DNA of 64,000 nucleotides from Deltaproteobacteria bacterium (lineage in GTDB: Bacteria; Desulfobacterota; Syntrophia; Syntrophales; JAFGHS01), in contig JAFGHS010000118.1 of assembly GCA_016930075.1 (NCBI GenBank), positions 19,226 to 83,225 of the forward strand, given 5' to 3'. The number at the start of each line of letters is the position of its first letter. The stretch's first letter is position 1. Positions 8,993-19,300 of the stretch are shown here, in pieces. The notes beneath the pieces were generated by a model, which worked only from the letters and a program-made list of their open reading frames with translations, was not told the origin of the DNA and did not search any database. The position numbers and the translations under genes were made by a program.

Positions 8993-10180
8993 TTAAGATG
9001 CCGCATCCTTCATGACTTCTCCGAATGCCGGCAGGGCCTTGATAATCGTTTCGTCCGGCACGCAATAGGCGATGCGAAAATGCCCCGGCGCTCCGAAACC
9101 TGTCCCGGGAACAGCAAGGATTTTCTTTTGTTGCAGTAAACGGACAAACTGCACATCATCGGCAATCGGCGTCCTGGGAAACAGATAAAACGCCCCCTGA
9201 GGCTTTATAAACGAATAGCCGAACGAGGCAAGGCCGTCGCACAGCAGGTCCCTCTTTCGTTTGTATTCTTCAACGGCGACGCTCGCACCCTGCATCCTGG
9301 CGACGATCCTCTGCATGAGGGCCGGGGCGTTGACAAAACCGAGGATGCGGTTGCAGAGGATCATTCCCGCTATCACATCTTCAATGCCTGCCATTGCCGG
9401 GGATACGGCCAAGAATCCGATCCGCTCGCCGGGGATCGACAGGGTTTTGGAATAGGAAGACGCGATGATGCTGTTTTTATAATTTTTAAGGAGGCTGGGA
9501 ACGACGATTCCATCATAAACGATTTCCCTGTAGGGCTCATCGGATAACAGATAAATGTCCTTTTTGTATTCGGCGCTTTTCGCCTCAAGAAGGGCGGCAA
9601 GCCCCCTGACGGATGCATCGTCATAGACCTTTCCCGTCGGGTTGTTGGGGGAATTGATAAGGACGATCTTGGCTTTTTCCGTTATGGCCTCGGCCATCGC
9701 TTCAAGATCGAGGGAAAAGTCCTCTTTCGTTTTCACCGGTCTGGCGACGCCGCCTGCATTATCGGCATAGAAACGGTATTCCACAAAGAACGGCGCCGGG
9801 ACGATCACCTCATCGCCCGGATCGAGGAGGGCCTTCATGGCGACATTGAGGGCGCCGCCCGCCCCGCAGGTCATAACGACGTGGTCGGCCGTTAAGGCGG
9901 GAACGCCATGCTCCATGCGAAGAAAGGCGGCAAGGGCCTCTCTCGTCGCCGGGTATCCGGCGTTCGGGCCGTAGTCGTGCATCCCCGGCAAATCTTCATT
10001 CAAGAGGTCGCGGATGACGTCCTTTAACTGCGGTGGAGGAGGGATATTGGGATTGCCCAGACTGAAGTCAAACACATTATCCGCACCATATTGCTTTGCC
10101 AGCACCATTCCCTCTTCGAACATCTTGCGGATCCACGAGGACTGACCGATAAATTCCTGTATTTTTTTCGCCGTCGCCAT
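8993..10180 (-). CDS. Pyridoxal-phosphate-dependent aminotransferase, class I/II
   Basis: A 395-residue fold-type I aminotransferase. Visible are NSPNNPTGKVY (substrate and cofactor contacts), the LLSDEPYREI segment with the conserved Asp and Tyr, and SSYSKTLSIPGERIGF with the Lys that forms the PLP Schiff base. The C-terminal FRIAY holds the carboxylate-binding Arg. The sequence resembles the aspartate/alanine aminotransferase subgroup; the substrate is not determined. ATG 10180 with AGGAG upstream is preferred over the upstream in-frame start at 10231. It stands alone, divergent from the SDR pair. Confidence 0.88.
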   Translation of the reverse strand: MATAKKIQEFIGQSSWIRKMFEEGMVLAKQYGADNVFDFSLGNPNIPPPPQLKDVIRDLLNEDLPGMHDYGPNAGYPATREALAAFLRMEHGVPALTADHVVMTCGAGGALNVAMKALLDPGDEVIVPAPFFVEYRFYADNAGGVARPVKTKEDFSLDLEAMAEAITEKAKIVLINSPNNPTGKVYDDASVRGLAALLEAKSAEYKKDIYLLSDEPYREIVYDGIVVPSLLKNYKNSIIASSYSKTLSIPGERIGFLAVSPAMAGIEDVIAGMILCNRILGFVNAPALMQRIVARMQGASVAVEEYKRKRDLLCDGLASFGYSFIKPQGAFYLFPRTPIADDVQFVRLLQQKKILAVPGTGFGAPGHFRIAYCVPDETIIKALPAFGEVMKDAAS

Positions 10181-10402
10181 ATAGAGCTCCTGATCTTTTT
10201 TTTGCCGCCCCTTTTCCACAAACCCCGGCATGCCGCACCGGGCTTTTCATTGACGAGTTTCAGATAACACAGGCCCCGCTGGAGGTCAACTAAACAGTTT
10301 ACCGCACAAACATGGCCCTTTCGCCTCTCTTCTCGTGAAATATCATGATGCTTTTCCCCCTGAATGACTCGGTTTTCAACCACAAGCCCTTTTGATTTTG
10401 TC

Positions 10403-10432
10403 TTGACATGGAAGAATGCTTTTCCCTATACT
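10403..10432 (+). promoter_or_regulatory. Promoter of the tandem SDR genes
   Basis: TTGACA (10403-10408), an 18-base spacer and TATACT (10427-10432). Transcription would start near 10439, about 60 bases before the TTG start of the first SDR gene. Nothing else was seen in the 10181-10497 gap. Confidence 0.6.
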
Positions 10433-10497
10433 CCGCTCCTGTCATCGCCATACGCCCCGTTTAAGAAAGGCAATTTGATTCAAAGGAGGATCATATT

Positions 10498-11262
10498 TTG
10501 GACGTTAAAATGTTTGCAGGGAAGGTCGTTCTGGTTACGGGCGGCGCCTCCGGCATCGGACGCGCCACAGCCCTTGCTTTTGGCCGGGAAGGAGCGACGG
10601 TCGTCATCGCCGGACGCCGGGAACATCTCGGAAACGAGGTAGTCGCTGAGATCGGCAAATTGGGCGCCGAGGCTCTTTACATCAGAACGGATGTCCGGAA
10701 ACCGGAAGATATCGATCACCTTTTTGAAACGCTCATCACCAAATACGGACGCCTCGACATTGCTTTTAACAACGCCGGCGTATCCCTGTCTAACGTACCG
10801 TCCGTGATGAAGACAACGATAGAGGAATGGGACCTGGTCATGGAAACCAACCTGCGGGGCAACTGGCTGTGCATGAAACAGGAAATAAAGCAGATGCTCA
10901 AGCAGGGAGGCGGCATCATCGTCAATACCGCTTCTATTCTGGGATTTTCCGCCGATTCCCGGCTTTCTTATTACTGCGCGAGCAAGCACGCCATCCTGGG
11001 ACTGACAAAATGCGCCGCCCTCGAATACTGCAAGAAGAACATCCGGATCAACGCCGTCTGTCCGGGTCCCATCCTGACGGCGATGATTGAAGACACCGTG
11101 CCCTTTGTTCCCAATATGCTGGAAATGCTGAGAGAAAATACGGCGATGAAGCGCATCGGCGCCCCGGAAGAGATCGCCAGCGCGGTCCTCTGGCTGTGTT
11201 CGGATGAGGCCGCCTTCATGATCGGCAGGGAAATCACCCTCGACGGCGGCTACACGATCTAA
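10498..11262 (+). CDS. Short-chain dehydrogenase/reductase (SDR), first of a tandem pair
   Basis: A 254-residue classical SDR, an NAD(P)-dependent oxidoreductase of an unknown alcohol/ketone substrate. It has the TGGASGIGRATA cofactor motif, the NNAG motif, the catalytic Ser in TASILG and the YCASK catalytic Tyr and Lys. The start is TTG 10498, eight bases after AAAGGAGG; ATG 10510 would shorten it by four residues and is worse placed. It resembles the next gene closely (both have GRATA, EVV.EI and CMK segments), so the two are probably a duplication. They are separated by 39 bases. Confidence 0.88.
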   Translation: MDVKMFAGKVVLVTGGASGIGRATALAFGREGATVVIAGRREHLGNEVVAEIGKLGAEALYIRTDVRKPEDIDHLFETLITKYGRLDIAFNNAGVSLSNVPSVMKTTIEEWDLVMETNLRGNWLCMKQEIKQMLKQGGGIIVNTASILGFSADSRLSYYCASKHAILGLTKCAALEYCKKNIRINAVCPGPILTAMIEDTVPFVPNMLEMLRENTAMKRIGAPEEIASAVLWLCSDEAAFMIGREITLDGGYTI

Positions 11263-11301
11263 ATATCAATGATTGAAGGATAAGACATAAGGAGACGTCC
11301 A

Positions 11302-12069
11302 TTGAATACGAAAAGATTTCAGGATAAAGTCGTTCTGGTGACGGGAGGAAATTCGGGAATCGGCCGGGCCACGGCAATTGCCTTCGCCAAAGAAGGGGCC
11401 AAGGTCGTGATTGCCGCCCGCCGGGAAACCCTGGGAAAAGAAGTTGTCAATGAAATAGAAAACACCGGAGGGGAAGCGGTATTCATAAAAACCGATGTGA
11501 CCGTCCCCGGCGACATCGAAAATCTGCTTAAGCTCATCGTCGAGAAATTCGGCAGACTGGACTGCGCCTTCAACAACGCCGGCACCGATATTCCCATCAA
11601 GCGCACGGCAAACGCAACGCTCGACGATTTCAACACCGTTATCAATACAAACTTAAAGGGCGTCTGGCTCTGTATGAAATATGAACTCCCCATCATGGCC
11701 CAACAGCGGAGCGGCGTTATCGTTAATTGCTCATCCGTCGCGGGCGTCCGCGGCGATGAAGGGGTTTCTCTTTACAGCGCCAGCAAACACGGCGTCCTGG
11801 GTTTGACCAAGGCAGCGGCCCTGGAAAACGCCCATCGAAACATCCGCGTCAACGCCGTCTGCCCGGGTTTCATCCGGACGCCCATGGTGGAACATATGAT
11901 CAGCCAAAGCCCGCAAATGGAGGAAAATGTCCTGACCAAAATGCCCGTCGGACGTCTGGGCAAGCCCGAGGAAATCGCCGGGGCCGTCCTGTGGATGTGT
12001 TCGGATGCGGCCTCATTTATGACGGGCAAAGAAATGGTCATCGGCGGCGGCCAGGCGATTCATTCATAA
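11302..12069 (+). CDS. Short-chain dehydrogenase/reductase (SDR), second of a tandem pair
   Basis: A 255-residue classical SDR. It shows TGGNSGIGRATA, NNAG, the catalytic Ser in NCSSVAG and YSASK. Like its neighbour it uses TTG (11302) after AGGAGA, so both genes of the pair have a weak start codon behind a good ribosome site. Possible roles include 3-oxoacyl or cyclic alcohol oxidation. Adjacent genes downstream (FmdB-like, adk) have their own promoters, so the operon probably ends here. Confidence 0.88.
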   Translation: MNTKRFQDKVVLVTGGNSGIGRATAIAFAKEGAKVVIAARRETLGKEVVNEIENTGGEAVFIKTDVTVPGDIENLLKLIVEKFGRLDCAFNNAGTDIPIKRTANATLDDFNTVINTNLKGVWLCMKYELPIMAQQRSGVIVNCSSVAGVRGDEGVSLYSASKHGVLGLTKAAALENAHRNIRVNAVCPGFIRTPMVEHMISQSPQMEENVLTKMPVGRLGKPEEIAGAVLWMCSDAASFMTGKEMVIGGGQAIHS

Positions 12070-12082
12070 AAGACCTTGGTGC

Positions 12083-12111
12083 TTGACATTCTCACAGCCA
12101 GTTAATAAAAT
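12083..12111 (+). promoter_or_regulatory. Promoter of the FmdB-like gene
   Basis: TTGACA (12083-12088), a 17-base spacer and TAAAAT (12106-12111) match 11 of 12 consensus positions. The leader would be about 23 bases to ATG 12141. Confidence 0.65.
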
Positions 12112-12140
12112 TGGATCATATAACAAAAAGGATACATGAT

Positions 12141-12359
12141 ATGCCAATCTACGAATACAAATGCGATAAGTGCAAGAAAGTCTTTGAGGTTCTGTTCATT
12201 TCCATGAACGAGGTGCGCGAAGTCTTCTGTCCTGAATGCAAATCGAAAAAGACGCACAAACTGATGTCCATGTTCGGCGGAAGGGTCGGCGATACCCCGC
12301 TGGCAGGCAGCAGTTCCGATTGCGGCACATGCAATTCAACCTCTTGCAGCACCACTTGA
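12141..12359 (+). CDS. FmdB-family zinc ribbon protein
   Basis: A 72-residue protein. MPIYEYKC at the N-terminus, then CDKC and CPEC, form the zinc ribbon of the FmdB/Zn_ribbon_8 family (proposed regulatory proteins; molecular function unknown). The last 20 residues add four more cysteines in a Ser/Thr/Gly-rich tail (CGTC and TSCS), a feature often seen in deltaproteobacterial members. ATG 12141 with AAAGGA upstream is used; the longer frame begins inside the promoter's -10. Confidence 0.85.
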   Translation: MPIYEYKCDKCKKVFEVLFISMNEVREVFCPECKSKKTHKLMSMFGGRVGDTPLAGSSSDCGTCNSTSCSTT

Positions 12360-12398
12360 GGCCACTGATCTGTCTGCGGCGGTCTTCCGCAAATTATG

Positions 12399-12427
12399 TT
12401 GCCAAAACCGGAGGAATCCGCTATAAG
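12399..12427 (+). promoter_or_regulatory. Promoter of adk
   Basis: TTGCCA (12399-12404), a 17-base spacer and TATAAG (12422-12427), 10 of 12 consensus matches. Start of transcription near 12434 and a short leader with AAAGGAG before ATG 12472. Confidence 0.55.
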
Positions 12428-12471
12428 AAGCCGTTTTTCACACAGCACATTCTGAAAGGAGTTCTTGAACT

Positions 12472-13146
12472 ATGAATATTCTCATTTTTGGGCCGAACGG
12501 CAGCGGGAAAGGAACACAGGGAGCCATCGTACAGAAAAAGTACGGCGTGCCGCACATTGAAACGGGCGTTATTTTCCGTGAAAATATTTCCAAGGGAACC
12601 GATTTAGGCAAAAAAGCAAAAGGGTTCATTGACCGGGGCGAACTGGTCCCCGACGACATCACAATCCCCATGATCCTGAATCGTCTCAAAGAAGCGGACT
12701 GCAAAGAAGGCTGGCTTCTCGACGGATTTCCCCGCAATCTGGCCCAGGCCGAAGCCCTTTGGGAAGCCCTGACCAAAGAGAAAATGAAGCTCGATTATGT
12801 CATCGAAATCGTCCTCGACCGGGATATTTCCAAGAAACGCATCATGGGCCGCAGGCTCTGCGCCACAGACAACAATCATCCCAACAATATCTTCATCGAC
12901 GCCATCAAACCGGCGGAAAAAGACGGCAAGATGGTTTGCCGGGTCTGCGGCAACGATAAACTGACCACCCGCGCCGACGACCAGGATGAAGCCGCCATCG
13001 ATAAGAGGCACAACATTTATTACGACACAAAGACGGGAACCCTGGCCGGCGTCAATTATTTCAAAAGCCGGGTCAAGGTTATCGAAATTGACGGCCGCCC
13101 CGGTGTGCCGGAGGTCTCCGCAGAGCTCATGAAGAAACTGTCATAG
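12472..13146 (+). CDS. adk: Adenylate kinase
   Basis: A 224-residue cytosolic enzyme that interconverts ATP + AMP and 2 ADP. The P-loop GPNGSGKGTQ is at residues 7-16, the AMP-site ETGVIFR and DGFPRN segments follow, and the LID lies at about 125-170. The LID contains three cysteines (RRLCAT and CRVC), unlike the usual four-Cys zinc LID, and is longer than in E. coli. Start ATG 12472 follows AAAGGAG. It is transcribed from its own promoter and ends in a clear terminator. Confidence 0.9.
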   Translation: MNILIFGPNGSGKGTQGAIVQKKYGVPHIETGVIFRENISKGTDLGKKAKGFIDRGELVPDDITIPMILNRLKEADCKEGWLLDGFPRNLAQAEALWEALTKEKMKLDYVIEIVLDRDISKKRIMGRRLCATDNNHPNNIFIDAIKPAEKDGKMVCRVCGNDKLTTRADDQDEAAIDKRHNIYYDTKTGTLAGVNYFKSRVKVIEIDGRPGVPEVSAELMKKLS

Positions 13147-13171
13147 AACAGGCCCGATTCTCAAATGCACG

Positions 13172-13204
13172 AAAAGCCCTCCGATTCTTCCAGAGGGCTT
13201 TTTT
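13172..13204 (+). terminator. Rho-independent terminator after adk
   Basis: AAAAGCCCTC (13172-13181) pairs with GAGGGCTTTT (13193-13202) around an 11-base loop and ends in a T run. It sits only 12 bases before lepA, so the lepA leader must be very short, or the gene partly depends on read-through. Confidence 0.85.
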
Positions 13205-13215
13205 AATCAAGGAAC

Positions 13216-15012
13216 ATGGACAATATTCGCAACTTCAGCATCATCGCCCATATCGATCACGGGAAATCAACCCTCGCGGACCGTTTGATCCAGTACACCG
13301 GCGTGGTCACAGACCGGATGTTCAAAGACCAGATCCTCGACAATATGGACATCGAACGGGAGCGGGGCATCACAATCAAAAGCCAGGCAATCTCCCTGCC
13401 TTATAAGGCAAAAAACGGCAAGTCTTATACCCTGAATCTGATCGATACACCGGGACATGTCGATTTTTCCTACGAGGTATCCCGTTCTCTCGCATCGTGC
13501 GAAGGCGTGCTCCTCGTTATCGACGCCGCTCAGGGCGTTCAGGCCCAGACCCTGGCCAACCTTTACATGGCCATGGAACATGATCTGACCGTCATTCCCG
13601 TCATCAACAAGATCGACCTTCCGTCGGCGGATGTGGACCGCGTTCTGGAGCAGATGGCCTCCGAACTGGACATCGACCCGGATGAACACCTGAAATGCTC
13701 GGCCAAGGAAGGCATCGGGATTGAAGAAATTCTGGAAGCGATCTGCGAACGCATCCCGCCGCCCAAGGGCGATTCGGACAGTCCGCTTGCCGCCCTCATC
13801 TTCGACGCCCATTATGACGCTTTCCGCGGGACCATCATCAACTGCCGCGTCTTCGACGGCAAACTCAAAAACGGCGATATTATCCGCTTTATGTTTAACA
13901 AGGCGACATATAAAGTGGAGGAGGTCGGACATTTCCGGATCACGCGGGAAAAACGGGATGCGATTTCCGCCGGTGAGGTGGGCTACATCATCGCCGGCCT
14001 CAAGACCGTATCGGATGTCCATATCGGCGATACCATCACCCTCGATAACCGCCCCTGCGCCAAACCCCTGCCCGGGTTCAAGGAAGTCAAACCCGTCGTC
14101 TTCGCCTCCATCTACCCCATCGCCTCGGACGACTACGAAGATCTGGCCACATCTCTCGAAAAATTCAAACTCAACGATGCTTCCTTTGTTTACGAAAAGG
14201 ATTCGTCCGCGGCCCTCGGCCAGGGCTTTCGCTGCGGCTTTTTAGGTCTTCTCCACCTCGACATCGTTCAGGAAAGACTGGAGCGGGAATACGACCTGTC
14301 CATCATCCTTTCTGTACCCAGTGTTTGTTATCGTTTCACTCTTAAGGACAAGAGTATCGTGGACATCGATAATCCGACCCATTATCCCGATCCGTCCTCT
14401 ATCGACAAATCCGAAGAACCTTACATCCGGGCCTCCATGATGCTGCCGGAGAGGTACCTGGGCGCCGTTATGAAACTCTGCATGGATAAACGGGGCGTGA
14501 ACTCCAACATGCACTATCTTTCGCCCGGCCGCGTCGAACTGACCTATGAAATGCCCCTGGCGGAGGTCATCTATGATTTTTACGACCGTTTCAAGTCCGT
14601 CACCCAGGGCTACGGCTCCTTCGATTACGACCTCATCGATTACCGGGAAAGCAACCTTGCCCTGATGGATATTCTGGTCAACGGCATCAAGGTGGACGCC
14701 CTGTCCCAGATCGTCCACCGGGAACGGGCGCGGGCGCGGGCGCTTCTGGCCTGCGACCGGCTGAAGGAGGAAATCCCCCGCCAGATGTTTAAAATCGCCA
14801 TCCAGGGCGCCATCGGCGGCGAGATCATCGCCCGGAGCACCATCACGCCATTCCGGAAAGATGTTATCGCCAAGTGCTACGGCGGCGACATTACGCGGAA
14901 GCGAAAGCTCCTGGAAAAGCAGAAGAAGGGGAAAAAGCGCATGAAGATGATCGGCAACGTGAGCATTCCCCAGAGCGCTTTTCTGGCGGTGCTGAAATCG
15001 GACACGGATTGA
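13216..15012 (+). CDS. lepA: Elongation factor 4 (LepA), ribosomal back-translocase GTPase
   Basis: A 598-residue translational GTPase of standard length. G1 is AHIDHGKST, G2 is within RERGITIKSQ, G3 is DTPGHVDF, G4 is NKID, and the LepA C-terminal domain (KRKLLEKQKKGKKRMK, SIPQSAF) is intact. It binds ribosomes and assists initiation or stalled elongation. ATG 13216 has AAGGA upstream. The stop overlaps or abuts the start of hemW, so the two genes form an operon, a common arrangement in bacteria. Confidence 0.97.
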   Translation: MDNIRNFSIIAHIDHGKSTLADRLIQYTGVVTDRMFKDQILDNMDIERERGITIKSQAISLPYKAKNGKSYTLNLIDTPGHVDFSYEVSRSLASCEGVLLVIDAAQGVQAQTLANLYMAMEHDLTVIPVINKIDLPSADVDRVLEQMASELDIDPDEHLKCSAKEGIGIEEILEAICERIPPPKGDSDSPLAALIFDAHYDAFRGTIINCRVFDGKLKNGDIIRFMFNKATYKVEEVGHFRITREKRDAISAGEVGYIIAGLKTVSDVHIGDTITLDNRPCAKPLPGFKEVKPVVFASIYPIASDDYEDLATSLEKFKLNDASFVYEKDSSAALGQGFRCGFLGLLHLDIVQERLEREYDLSIILSVPSVCYRFTLKDKSIVDIDNPTHYPDPSSIDKSEEPYIRASMMLPERYLGAVMKLCMDKRGVNSNMHYLSPGRVELTYEMPLAEVIYDFYDRFKSVTQGYGSFDYDLIDYRESNLALMDILVNGIKVDALSQIVHRERARARALLACDRLKEEIPRQMFKIAIQGAIGGEIIARSTITPFRKDVIAKCYGGDITRKRKLLEKQKKGKKRMKMIGNVSIPQSAFLAVLKSDTD

Positions 15013-15017
15013 AAAAA

Positions 15018-16142
15018 ATGCCCGCCGGCCTTTACATTCACATCCCCTTTTGCCAGAAAAAATGCGGGTACTGTAATTTTTATTCCGTCACATCCCTCGC
15101 TTTAATTCGGGAATTTATCACTGCCCTGTATAAGGAAATGGAGCTTTATAGACGCACTTTCGATTCCGTCCCATTCGATACGATCTACCTCGGCGGCGGC
15201 AGCCCTTCCGTCCTGTCAGCGAAACAAATTCAGGAGATTTTAAATCATGTCCGCAATACCTTTGATTTCGCCGCTGATTCAGAGATCACCATCGAAATCA
15301 ATCCAGGAGACATCGATCTTCTTTATCTTCAAGACTTACGCGGCCTCGGGATCAACCGCATCAACATCGGCGTTCAATCATTCAACGAAAACATTCTGAA
15401 ATTCCTTGTGCGCCGGCACAGCCGCCAGGCGGCATTGGATGCTGTTGCCGCGGCAAAGCGAGCCGGATTTGACAATATCGGCATCGACCTGATCTATGGC
15501 ATCCCCGGTCAGGCCATGACAGTATGGATGGAGACACTAAACGCCGTCCTGTCCTTCATGCCGGAACATCTGTCCTGCTATCAATTGACCATAGAGCCGG
15601 ATACGCCCCTCGGAAAGAAATCTGCCGAAGGAGAATTTGTACTTCCCGACAATGACATGCAGTATGACTTTTTCATGAAGACGTCGGAAATTCTGGAGGC
15701 CGCAGGTTATGTTCACTATGAGGTATCTAATTTTGCAAAAGATATGGACCGTGCCTCCAGGCATAATCAGAAATATTGGGATCACACGCCCTACCTCGGC
15801 CTCGGCCCGGCGGCCCATTCTTTTCAGGACAATCAAAGATGGTGGAATCATCAGTCTCTGGAAAGATACCTGGAAAATTTGAAAGTCGGCACCCCCCCCG
15901 TTGAAGATTCGGAAACACTGACCAACGAACAACTGCAACTGGAAACCCTCCTGCTTGGCCTTCGCACAAAAAAGGGGATCAACCTTGAGCGCTACAAAGA
16001 ACGGTTTGGACGCGATCTTTTGAAGGAAAAAAGCAACGTCATCGCCGACCTCGATAAAGCCGGACTGATAAAAATCGAAAACGGCTGCCTCCGCCCCACC
16101 CCCGCCGGTCTTGCCGTTGCAGACAGTCTTTCGCTCATATAA
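15018..16142 (+). CDS. hemW: HemW-family radical SAM protein (heme chaperone, coproporphyrinogen III oxidase-like)
   Basis: A 374-residue radical SAM protein. The cluster motif CQKKCGYC places cysteines at 12, 16 and 19 and is followed by NFYS; a GGGSPS SAM-contact motif and the HemW-type C-terminal winged region follow. HemW inserts heme into target proteins; the motif CNFYS rather than CTYC.D fits HemW and not HemN. ATG 15018 is taken; TTG 15009, overlapping the lepA stop, would add three residues and is equally possible. Confidence 0.88.
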   Translation: MPAGLYIHIPFCQKKCGYCNFYSVTSLALIREFITALYKEMELYRRTFDSVPFDTIYLGGGSPSVLSAKQIQEILNHVRNTFDFAADSEITIEINPGDIDLLYLQDLRGLGINRINIGVQSFNENILKFLVRRHSRQAALDAVAAAKRAGFDNIGIDLIYGIPGQAMTVWMETLNAVLSFMPEHLSCYQLTIEPDTPLGKKSAEGEFVLPDNDMQYDFFMKTSEILEAAGYVHYEVSNFAKDMDRASRHNQKYWDHTPYLGLGPAAHSFQDNQRWWNHQSLERYLENLKVGTPPVEDSETLTNEQLQLETLLLGLRTKKGINLERYKERFGRDLLKEKSNVIADLDKAGLIKIENGCLRPTPAGLAVADSLSLI

Positions 16143-16262
16143 CGTCTCTTGCCTATAATAAAATCCTTTGAACAACCATATCGCCAATAACAGCAAAGAA
16201 TTATATCGCATACCTGAATTGCATGTCGAATGCCAAATGTAGAGTCAAAAGAACAAAATCTT

Positions 16263-16290
16263 TTGATATTTTAGAAGGGTGTAGTATAAA
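16263..16290 (+). promoter_or_regulatory. Promoter of the restriction-modification gene
   Basis: TTGATA (16263-16268), a 16-base spacer and TATAAA (16285-16290), in an AT-rich stretch between hemW and the restriction-modification gene. It would start transcription near 16297, about 28 bases before the GTG. Confidence 0.55.
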
Positions 16291-16324
16291 AACGCATCTT
16301 ATTCCTCCATAGGCCGGTGATCAT

Positions 16325-19300
16325 GTGAATGCAATTCTGGACTATCTAAAGAAAATAGAAAAAGCCTGCGCCGCAGGCAATGCCACCGAACATACACATC
16401 GTCCCGCGCTCAAAGACCTTATCGAAAGCCTCGGCGCCGGGGTCGCGGCCACGAATGAACCTCGCAGGGAAAAGTGCGGTGCGCCGGATTTCATTGTCGC
16501 CAGAGGCCATTCGCCGCTTGGCTACGTCGAGTGCAAGGATGTCGGGAAGTCGCTGGCTGAAGTGGAGCGCACCGATCAGTTGAAACGCTACCGTGAATCT
16601 CTGGGGAATCTCATTTTGACCGATTACCTTGAATTTCGCTGGTATGTTTCCGGGCAATACCGATTAACGGTTCAACTGGCCACAATGGCGGACAACAAGA
16701 TTAAGCTTCGCAAAGACGCCATGCCTCATTTGCAGGAGTTGTTTACCGCCTTTCTGACCACCGGCGCCCCGGCCGTCAACTCACCGAAAGAGCTTGCCGT
16801 CAGGATGGCCGCTCTGGCCAAACTCATCAAAGATATTATTCAAAAAGCCTTCGATGAAGAAGACTTTAATGATGACGAACCCGATCCATTACACGACCAG
16901 TTTGACGGTTTTCGCAAGGTTTTAATACACGATCTCCAACCGGGACAGTTTGCGGATATGTACGCGCAAACCATCTGCTACGGCCTTTTCGCCGCCCGCT
17001 GCAATACGCCTGCCGCGGAACCATTCACGCGCCAGAATGCCGGATATGCCCTGCCCCGGACCAACCCCTTTTTGCGCAAGATGTTCGACCATATCGCCGG
17101 CGTGAACCTTGATGAACGGATTGTCTGGGCTGTCGATGATCTTGCGGAACTCCTGCACCATACGGATATGGAAGCGATCCTCAAAGACTTCGGGAAGCAT
17201 ACCCGGCAGGAAGACCCCGTTGTCCACTTCTACGAAACGTTCCTGGCTGCTTATGATCCCAGGATGCGCGAAGCCAGAGGCGTTTACTACACCCCGGAGC
17301 CGGTTGTCTCTTACATTGTCCGCAGCATCGACCATATTCTAAAAACGGACTTTAAGCTCAGAGACGGCCTGGCCGACGCGACAAAAATCAAGGTAGTTCA
17401 ACCGACCGGCAAAAAGAAAGTGGACGTGCATAAAGTCCAGCTACTCGATCCGGCCACCGGCACGGGAACATTTCTCTATGGCATCATTGACCATGTGCAC
17501 AATACCTTCAAAGACGATAAAGGCATGTGGTCAAGCTATGTATCGCAACATCTTTTGCCCCGGCTTTTCGGCTTTGAACTGCTCATGGCCCCGTATGCCG
17601 TCGCCCATATGAAGCTGGGCCTGCAACTCAAAGAATCGGGCTATGATTTCCAATCCGCCGAACGCCTGAGGATTTATCTGACGAACACGCTGGAAGAAGC
17701 CCACGCCATGACCGGCCTGCCGCTTTTCACCCAATGGATCGCCGAGGAAGCCAACGCCGCAAGCGACATCAAAAAAGACGCGCCGGTGATGGTCGTGCTG
17801 GGCAATCCGCCGTATTCTTATGAATCAGAAAATAATGGGGAATGGATTTCATCATTGATAAGGGACTATTATCAGGTGGATGGCGCACCCCTGGGTGAGC
17901 GCAATCCCAAAGGATTGCAGGATGACTATGTAAAATTCATCCGGTTTGCCCAATGGCGTATTGAACAAACCGGCTATGGCATTCTGGCCTTCATCAGCAA
18001 CAACGGTTATCTGGACAACCCAACATTTAGAGGTATGCGTCAGAGTTTGATGCAGACTTTTGATGATATCTATATTCTTGATCTTCACGGCAATAGCAAG
18101 AAGAGGGAAAAAAGTCCGGATGGTTCAGAAGATAAGAACGTTTTTGACATCATGCAAGGTGTTGCAATAGGGATATTTGTTAAACGCACAAACAGAAGCG
18201 AAGCGCTTGCCAATGTTAACCAGGCTGACCTATGGGGTAAACGTGAAGTGTATTTTAGGGATAGCCAAAATAACATGCTTACTGGAGGTAAGTATCACTG
18301 GCTATGGGAAAATGAACTTTCCTCTACTATATGGAATCGCATCAAACCAAAATCACCGTCATACTTATTTACAAATACCAATGATCATCTGTATGGTGAG
18401 TATCAGAATAGTTTTGCAATAAAAGACATTATGAATGTTAACTCTGGTGGTATGAATACAGCTAGGGATGGTTTTGTTATTGACTTAGACAGATCAGTTA
18501 TTATTAACAGAATAAAAACTATTAAAGACAAAACCTTATCATCTAAAGAAATTTGCGAGTCATTAGGACTGAAAAGCACTCCGTGGTGGAACGCTGTTGA
18601 TGCTGTAGAGTCAATCAAACAACTCGGTGATATTGACCATCAAATTATTACTTGTTTATACAAACCATTTGATTTTAGAACTCTATTCTATAACCCATCT
18701 TTTATTGATAGGCCACGTACAGAGGTTAACAATCATATTCTTAGAGGAAGTTTGTCTATAATTACTTCCAGGCAGACAAAGGAAAATTTTGGAGTATTGG
18801 TCTCGAATCTATTATGTGGTCAACACAAAATTGTTACTGTCTATGACAGGAGCTATTTCTTCCCGCTTTACCTTTACCCAACAGACCCACCCAAAGACAC
18901 ACTATTTGATAAAAACATAATAACAGATACACCAGAAGGACGCAGACCTAACATTTCGCTAAATTTCATAGAAGACTTTACTGCTAAATTATCAATGCAG
19001 TTTATCCAGGACGGCAAGGGCGACCGAACAAACACCTTCGGCCCGGAAGACATCTTCAGCTATATGTATGCCGTCCTTCATTCGCCAACATACCGCAGCC
19101 GCTATGCCGAATTTCTGAAAATGGATTTCCCGCGTGTGCCGCTTACCTCTAACCCTGAGCTTTTCCGTACGCTCTGCTCATTGGGTGATGAACTGGTTGC
19201 CTTGCACCTGATGGAAAAGCACGGGCTGAAAATTACGGGCTATCCCATCGCCGGTGACAGCACCGTTGAAAATGTGCATTACACGGAGCCGCAAGGCGAC